From NCBI GenBank assembly GCA_021827255.1, contig JAKAWO010000018.1:1-18682 (forward strand): a stretch of DNA of 18,682 nt, read 5' to 3'. Made by a program: the position numbers and the translations under genes. This DNA is from Acidobacteriota bacterium (lineage in GTDB: Bacteria; Acidobacteriota; Terriglobia; UBA7540). Shown here piece after piece: positions 14,472 through 18,682 of this stretch (its first letter is position 1; every line of letters begins with the position of its first letter). The notes beneath the pieces are model-generated. The model was not told where the DNA came from, ran no database searches, and was given only the letters and a program-made list of their open reading frames with translations.

Positions 14472-14706
14472 GCCTTCTCTCCATAAACTTATAAACTTCT
14501 AAAATTAGGAGCTGATTAGACTCTCATTAAATTTAGCTAATGTTTCCGGACAGAGGCCGGTCATGGAGCGAAGGATCTGCGCTGGCGCTCGGAATTGAGC
14601 CAGTGAAGATGCGATGGCTTTGCGGCTTAGGAGGCTGAGGTTTCTCGGTTAATGGCCGGGGCGCGGCGGCCGAGTTGGAGAGGGGTGCGCGTCCCAGCAA
14701 GGCCGA
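14472..14706. other. Intergenic region with AT-rich leader of the sigma gene
   Basis: Bases 14482-14545 are much AT-richer than the surroundings and contain TTATAA and a doubled AAACTT (14486-14499), suggesting the promoter of the - strand sigma gene, though I cannot fix -35 and -10. The rest holds a GC-rich hairpin (GGCCG 14654-14658 / CGGCC 14667-14671) downstream of the kinase-like gene, a weak terminator candidate without a T-run. Confidence 0.35.
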
Positions 14707-15477
14707 TTAGAAATATTTCATGCGCCTGGCGGCATAGCTTAGTGGAGACTGGGGGAGGTGAAGCTCGAAGCGACAGCCATGAGGTGGAAATTTTCTAATC
14801 CGGGCTTCGCCCCCCTGAGCGCGCATGAGGCGCCGCACAACGCGCCAACTCCCTTCAAGGGATCCCCGCGCAGCTCGATGGGGGCGGCGTTTCGGGTCGC
14901 GAGCCGACTTTTCCGCGGCCAGGCCTGGACCGCAACCTTGGTCGGCAACGCTGAGAACCAACTGACGGCCCGACGGGCGAAGGATGATGCGAATGGAGCT
15001 CCCCGCGGGGCAGCGCTCAACGGCTATCCCAAGACATTTTCTTGTAGCGAAATCGAGCCGTCGGCGGTGGGCGCGCACAAACGAGTTTTCTTCGAGGTTC
15101 ATGAGGATCGAGACGCCGCGAGCCTGGGCGAGCGGTTGAATGCTTCGCACCGCCTTGCCAACCGCCTCCGCCCAGCTTAGGCCTTCGAGCTCATCACCCA
15201 GGTCCGCCGATTCGATGGCGGCCTTAATTTGGAGCACCGAATCGGCCAATCGTTCCGCCTGCGCGAGCGCGTCTCGAATTGCTTCCTGGTACTCGGCGAC
15301 GCTCAATTCTCCGAGCAGGCTTACTTCCAACATCCCGCGCAGCGCCGTGATGGGTTGCGTCAAGCCATGGACGAGGGTGTCGAGGCTGGCGATAAGGTCA
15401 TGGACGCCGAGGGGTGGTGCGCTGGGGGGAGAAAAGCCGGTGAGAGGTTCACCCGCCGTGCGGGAACGTGGTTTCAC
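14707..15477 (-). CDS. Histidine kinase-like protein with degenerate catalytic boxes
   Basis: A 256-residue cytoplasmic protein with no membrane helix or sensor domain. LVHGLTQPITALRGMLEVSLL aligns with the phosphoacceptor helix (H37, codon 15367-15369), but the usual Glu after His is Gly. The ATPase domain has a good G1 box (VADQGCGPG, D179) and the end of a kinase core (VVRRLMRAQGGEARI...GCRFELHLP). The N-box region LDFATRKCLGIAVERC lacks the expected Asn and the G2 box reads RGSLEGSWRVVRR instead of GxGLGL. It overlaps the response regulator gene by four bases (GTGA), so translation is coupled and the pair belongs together. It could act as a phosphatase, an adaptor, or a decayed kinase; a sequencing frameshift in the 14850-14900 area is another possibility, since another frame there reads RGDPLKGVG. 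Confidence 0.75.
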   Translation of the reverse strand: MKPRSRTAGEPLTGFSPPSAPPLGVHDLIASLDTLVHGLTQPITALRGMLEVSLLGELSVAEYQEAIRDALAQAERLADSVLQIKAAIESADLGDELEGLSWAEAVGKAVRSIQPLAQARGVSILMNLEENSFVRAHRRRLDFATRKCLGIAVERCPAGSSIRIILRPSGRQLVLSVADQGCGPGLAAEKSARDPKRRPHRAARGSLEGSWRVVRRLMRAQGGEARIRKFPPHGCRFELHLPQSPLSYAARRMKYF

Positions 15478-16274
15478 GATTCGTCCGCGGCCGTGCCGAG
15501 CCGGTAACCGATGCCCCGCACGGTTTGAATGAGCTTCGGCTCAGACCCAGCATCCACTTTTCGGCGCAGATAGTTGATGTAAACGTCCACCACGTTGGTC
15601 ATGGTATCGAAAGAGAAATTCCAAACGTGTTCGATGATCATCACCCGAGTGACCGCACGCCCGGCATTGCGCATCAGGTACTCGAGCAACGCGAATTCTT
15701 TGGGCGTGAGTTCGAGAGTTTTACCACCCCGCCGCACGATGCGTTCCACGCGATCAAGTTCGAGATCGCCAACCTTTAACTTCAGTTCAGGCGGACGATG
15801 GCCTCGCCGCAATAGCGCCCGCACGCGGGCCGAAAGCTCGCGATAGGCGAAAGGCTTTGTGACATAATCGTCCGCGCCGAGATCGAGACCCTTGACTCGA
15901 TCCTCCACACGGTTCCGGCCCGTCAAGATCAACACGGGGAGGTTCCGTTTCTGGGCGCGGAGGCGCTTGAGCAGATCCAAGCCGTCCAGTTCCGGAAGCG
16001 TCAAATCAAGAAGCATTAGATCGTAATCTACCGCCTCGGCCAAGGACAGAGCCTCTTCGCCCCCGGCGGCCACATCCACTGCGTACTGTTCGGCTTCCAG
16101 TCCCTTTTTCAGGAAACTGGCGACGGGCCGGTCGTCTTCAGCAACCAGAATTCGCAAGGCTTCCTTGGGGCTCCGGCACGCGCTTTCCGAGGGTAACCCG
16201 CAACCTTGGGGCTCCCGCACAGGTGGCGAGTTGGTCGCGCCTTCATAGCACCCTTCTAATTTTTCGGCAGACAC
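15474..16274 (-). CDS. OmpR/PhoB-family response regulator
   Basis: A receiver domain followed by a winged-helix DNA-binding domain. The receiver opens at RILVAEDDRP (residues 41-50), with acidic pocket E/D46-47, phosphoacceptor D90 in MLLDLTLPELDG, T118 in LILTGR and K140 in YVTKPFAYREL. The effector half (about 165-262) has the typical LTPKEFALLEYLMRNAGRAVTR...TNVVDVYINYLRRKVD...IQTVRGIGYRL. All phosphorelay residues are intact, unlike its partner kinase. The annotated GTG at 16274 gives a 40-residue polar N-terminal extension unusual for the family; its GGAGG lies only one base away. A TTG at 16157, just before RILV and with AAGGAAG in front, would give the normal length, so the start is uncertain. 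An inverted repeat at 16281-16298 lies immediately upstream. Confidence 0.93.
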   Translation of the reverse strand: MSAEKLEGCYEGATNSPPVREPQGCGLPSESACRSPKEALRILVAEDDRPVASFLKKGLEAEQYAVDVAAGGEEALSLAEAVDYDLMLLDLTLPELDGLDLLKRLRAQKRNLPVLILTGRNRVEDRVKGLDLGADDYVTKPFAYRELSARVRALLRRGHRPPELKLKVGDLELDRVERIVRRGGKTLELTPKEFALLEYLMRNAGRAVTRVMIIEHVWNFSFDTMTNVVDVYINYLRRKVDAGSEPKLIQTVRGIGYRLGTAADES

Positions 16275-16280
16275 CTCCGG

Positions 16281-16298
16281 AAAGTTTAGAGGAACTTT
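16281..16298. promoter_or_regulatory. Inverted repeat upstream of the OmpR-type regulator gene, possible operator
   Basis: AAAGTT (16281-16286) and AACTTT (16293-16298) form a perfect 6-bp inverted repeat with a 6-base spacer, starting 7 bases upstream of the GTG at 16274 and overlapping a possible -10 on the - strand (TAAACT, 16283-16288). Autoregulation would be natural here, but a repeat this short can arise by chance. Confidence 0.28.
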
Positions 16299-16395
16299 AT
16301 CGTCGCAAAGTGGATGGCGGGAACGGTTGCCGGCTCATAAGGAATTTGCAACTTTCTTTGGGCAGCCGCTCCGCGGTGGGGCGTCAAGCGGGGCC

Positions 16396-17769
16396 TTAGG
16401 CCGACGGCCGCTTGATCCCGAATTTCTCGAGCCTGTATTGCAGGGTGCGGAAGGTCATGCCGAGAAGCTGAGCGGCCCGGGTGATGTTCCAGTTGGCGCG
16501 CTCAATGGCCTCCAAAATTTTAGCCCGCTCGTGCTCTTCCCAGGACCCTTCGGGGATGACAGGCCCCAATTCACGCTCCAGCCCCGCGGCCGCGGCGTCG
16601 GTTGCGGGCTGCCCAAGCGCCTCGCGAGGTTTCGCGCTGGAGGAGAGGATCTCTGGCGGAAGGTCGCCGACGCCGATCAGGGGGATTTCACCCAAGACCA
16701 CAGCGCGCTCGATGGCCATCTCGAGTTGGCGGATGTTGCCGGGCCAGTTGTAACTCTCAAGCGCCTGTAGGGCAGCTGGGCTGATGCCTTGCACCTCGCG
16801 CCCGGTGGTTAAGGCGGCGCGACGCATAAAGTGCAGGGCGAGTTCCGCGATGTCCTCCATCCTGTCGCGCAGCGGCGGACAAACGATGGGAATCACGTTC
16901 AGCCGATAGTAGAGGTCCTCGCGAAATTTGCCTTCGCCCATCAGTTGGTCAAGGTCCTTGTTGGTGGCGGCGAGGATGCGCACGTCCACTTTGACAGGCT
17001 CCGTGCCGCCGACGCGCAGGAATTCTCGCTCCTGCAAAGCTCGGAGGATTTTCGCCTGCATGGCCAAACTGGTATCGCCGATTTCGTCCAGAAACAGGGT
17101 AGAGTGATGGGCGCGCTCGAACAGCCCCTTTTTTTGCTGATGAGCGTCCGTGAACGCGCCTTTCTCATGGCCGAAGAGTTCGCTTTCGAGCAAGGTGTCG
17201 GTGAGGGAAGCGCAGTTGACCGCCAAGAACGGCTGGCCGCGACGGGGGCTGTGGCGGTGGATTTCACGCGCCACCAACTCTTTGCCGGTCCCGCTCTCTC
17301 CCAAGATCAGGACCGTGTGCGGCGCCGGGCCGACCTTCAAAATCATGCGGATCATTTCCTTGACGGCCTGCGAGTTGCCGAGGATCGTGCGCTTGAGAGC
17401 GTCGAGGCGGCAAAATACATCGTCCACCACCTCGAGCAGGCGGGCGCGGTCCACGGGTTTTTCGAGGTACTGGTAAACACCGCGTTTGGTGGCGTCAATG
17501 GCCGAGCCGATCGAGGGGTAGCCGGTGATCAGCACGACCGCGACGGTAGGATCGGCGCGGAGGATTTCAGTCAGCAGCTCGATGCCGGTCATGCCGGTCA
17601 TATTCATGTCGGTCAGGACCAGATCGAAGCGTTTCTGGTCAAGAAGGCGCAGCGCGCTTTCGCCGCTCGAAGCGGTCACCGCTTCATAGCCTTCGTCTTG
17701 CAGAATGTCGCGGTAGATTTCGCGTTGGCGCTCTTCGTCGTCAACCACCAGGATAGAACCTTCAGGCAC
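16396..17769 (-). CDS. NtrC-family sigma54-dependent response regulator
   Basis: A 457-residue bacterial enhancer-binding protein in three parts. The receiver (1-120) has D10/D11, phosphoacceptor D54 (LVLTDMNMTGM), T82 and K104. The AAA+ sigma54-activation domain (about 128-360) has Walker A GESGTGKE (157-164), the sigma54-contact loop GAFTDA (204-209), Walker B LFLDEIGD (225-232) and YNWPGNIRQLE (340-350). The C-terminal Fis-type helix-turn-helix is NITRAAQLLGMTFRTLQYRLEKFGI (about 428-452). When phosphorylated it would use ATP to open sigma54 promoters. The loop has Asp where GAFTGA has Gly. The start is GTG 17769 with GAGGAAG upstream; the kinase gene ends 12 bases before it, so the two form an operon. 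Targets are not evident: I found no convincing -24/-12 promoter in the gap I checked (16275-16395). Confidence 0.95.
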   Translation of the reverse strand: MPEGSILVVDDEERQREIYRDILQDEGYEAVTASSGESALRLLDQKRFDLVLTDMNMTGMTGIELLTEILRADPTVAVVLITGYPSIGSAIDATKRGVYQYLEKPVDRARLLEVVDDVFCRLDALKRTILGNSQAVKEMIRMILKVGPAPHTVLILGESGTGKELVAREIHRHSPRRGQPFLAVNCASLTDTLLESELFGHEKGAFTDAHQQKKGLFERAHHSTLFLDEIGDTSLAMQAKILRALQEREFLRVGGTEPVKVDVRILAATNKDLDQLMGEGKFREDLYYRLNVIPIVCPPLRDRMEDIAELALHFMRRAALTTGREVQGISPAALQALESYNWPGNIRQLEMAIERAVVLGEIPLIGVGDLPPEILSSSAKPREALGQPATDAAAAGLERELGPVIPEGSWEEHERAKILEAIERANWNITRAAQLLGMTFRTLQYRLEKFGIKRPSA

Positions 17770-17781
17770 AGAGTTGCTTCC

Positions 17782-18682
17782 TCAGGCGGCGGTTGGGGTG
17801 GCCAGCCCAGACGAAACCGGCGCATCAGCTTTGGGCAAGGGAAGGGTGACCACAAAGAGGGCGCCGGCCCCGTCGTGACTGGCCACATGGATATGCCCGC
17901 CGTGATCTTCGATGATCTTTCGTGTAATCGCCAGACCCAGCCCAAAGCCGGTGGCTTTGGTGGAGTAGTAAGGAGTAAAAATCCTTTCGCGGTCTTCAGC
18001 CCGGATGCCCGGCCCTTTGTCCAGAAACAGCAGTTCGGCATGGCTGCTTCCATCGGGGCGGCGGTAGGCGCGGGAAGCCACAGTAATTTCTCCGCCGTTC
18101 GGCATCGCCTGCACGGAATTGGTCAGAATGTTGAGGAAGCAGGTCTTGAGTTGACCGGCGTCAGCCCGCAAGACAGGCAGATCGGGCGCGAAGTCGAGAC
18201 GAAAGAGAATCCCTTGCTGGTGGGCCTGCTTTTCAACCACCGCAACAGCCTGCTCGACCGTCGTCTTGAGGTTGCATTCCTCGAGCTGGGGTGGAGACTG
18301 GCGGCCAATCACCAGGAAGTCGCTCACCAGACGCTTCAGGCGGCTGACTTCATCCTTCATATTGCTGAGATTGCGCGCAAGCTCCCTCGAAGCCGCGTCC
18401 TCGCCGCCGCCTTGCCGGGCGCGGATCTGGTCTATGCTGAGGTTGATGAAATTGAGTGAATTCCGGATTTCGTGTGCCACCGTGGCGGCAAAGCGCGCGA
18501 CAAGAGACGCTTTTTCCGCCTCCGAAAGGCGCTCCTGGAGTTGCCGGTGCTCGCGAAGGCGCTCGACCATTTGATTGAACGTCCGCGCCAAGCGACCCAT
18601 CTCATCCGTGCCTCGGCTCGGCAACTCAACATCGAGGTTACCCTCCGCTACTTGATGCGCTCCCTCCACCAGCAGGCCGATC
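17782..18682 (-). CDS. Sensor histidine kinase (HAMP-HisKA-HATPase), 5' end outside window
   Basis: The frame is open to the right edge, so the N-terminal sensor and membrane segments are missing. Visible parts: a HAMP domain (VAEGNLDVELPSRGTDEMGRLARTFNQMVERL) and coiled coil, then the phosphoacceptor helix ATVAHEIRNSLNF (His codon 18472-18474), N-box LNILTNSVQAM, G1 box LDKGPGI, F-box IFTPYYSTKA and G2 box GFGLGLAI. All residues needed for ATP binding and autophosphorylation are present; the Pro normally found in HEIRNPL is Ser. The HAMP domain implies a membrane receptor. It lies 12 bases upstream of the NtrC-type regulator and is its likely phosphodonor, as in NtrB/NtrC and ZraS/ZraR-type pairs. 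Confidence 0.94.
   Translation of the reverse strand, partial: IGLLVEGAHQVAEGNLDVELPSRGTDEMGRLARTFNQMVERLREHRQLQERLSEAEKASLVARFAATVAHEIRNSLNFINLSIDQIRARQGGGEDAASRELARNLSNMKDEVSRLKRLVSDFLVIGRQSPPQLEECNLKTTVEQAVAVVEKQAHQQGILFRLDFAPDLPVLRADAGQLKTCFLNILTNSVQAMPNGGEITVASRAYRRPDGSSHAELLFLDKGPGIRAEDRERIFTPYYSTKATGFGLGLAITRKIIEDHGGHIHVASHDGAGALFVVTLPLPKADAPVSSGLATPTAA

Noticed and set aside
16283..16308. TTGCGA / TAAACT pair on the - strand as promoter of the OmpR-type gene
   Set aside because: The spacer is only 14 bases, too short for a normal sigma70 promoter.
16275..16395. Sigma54 (-24/-12) promoter next to the NtrC-type gene
   Set aside because: A TTGCA is present on the - strand but no GG lies at the required 10-base distance.
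16393..16402. GGCC-TTA-GGCC type palindrome at the end of the NtrC-type gene
   Set aside because: Four-base stem in GC-rich sequence is expected by chance.
16831..18459. + strand open frame of 542 codons across the NtrC-type and kinase genes
   Set aside because: Spans two genes with intact catalytic motifs on the other strand; long shadow frames are common at this GC content.

Overview
The window looks like a chromosomal piece of a GC-rich bacterium, most probably an Acidobacteriota member. Two proteins have the layout of the VWFA-related family that is characteristic of acidobacterial genomes: a signal peptide, a short N-terminal beta domain, a von Willebrand A domain and a conserved GYY-type C-terminal segment. 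The rest (Pol I, AraC-type regulator, DoxX, PfpI, GH36-like enzyme, partner-switching proteins, two two-component systems) fits but does not prove this assignment. I see no rRNA, tRNA, CRISPR array, insertion sequence or phage gene.

Layout. 1-1385: 3' part of DNA polymerase I (+). 1386-1724: gap ending in a likely promoter. 1725-6778: six coding units on the + strand: AraC-type HTH regulator, membrane-anchored thioredoxin-like protein broken by a one-base frameshift, secreted cysteine-rich repeat protein, VWFA-related protein, a small unknown ORF and a beta-propeller-like secreted protein. A hairpin at 6798-6821 separates these from two - strand genes: a second VWFA-related protein (6813-8438) and a secreted GH36-type glycosidase (8534-11008). 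11258-12247: DoxX (+) facing a DJ-1/PfpI protein (-). 12621-14471: RsbW-like anti-sigma kinase and STAS antagonist (+), convergent with a FliA/SigB-type sigma factor (-), which is the full parts list of a partner-switching module. 14707-18682: two two-component systems on the - strand, an OmpR-type regulator translationally coupled to a degenerate histidine kinase, and an NtrC-type sigma54 activator after a HAMP histidine kinase that runs off the right edge.

How the genes may work together. The most unusual area is 1700-3400. An AraC-type regulator is followed by a 20-bp imperfect tandem repeat that ends four bases before a good sigma70-type promoter (TTGACT-N16-TAAACT). That promoter would drive a membrane-tethered thioredoxin-fold protein and, 16 bases later, an exported protein with 28 cysteines in three repeated modules. 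I read this as a possible regulated cassette for an exported disulfide-rich protein and its redox partner. As sequenced, the redox gene is frameshifted and lacks the first cysteine of the usual CxxC, and the HTH gene has no stop of its own, so the cassette may be decaying or the assembly may contain indel errors. The right third of the window (12.6-18.7 kb) is a dense regulatory block: sigma factor, its putative switch, and two phosphorelays.
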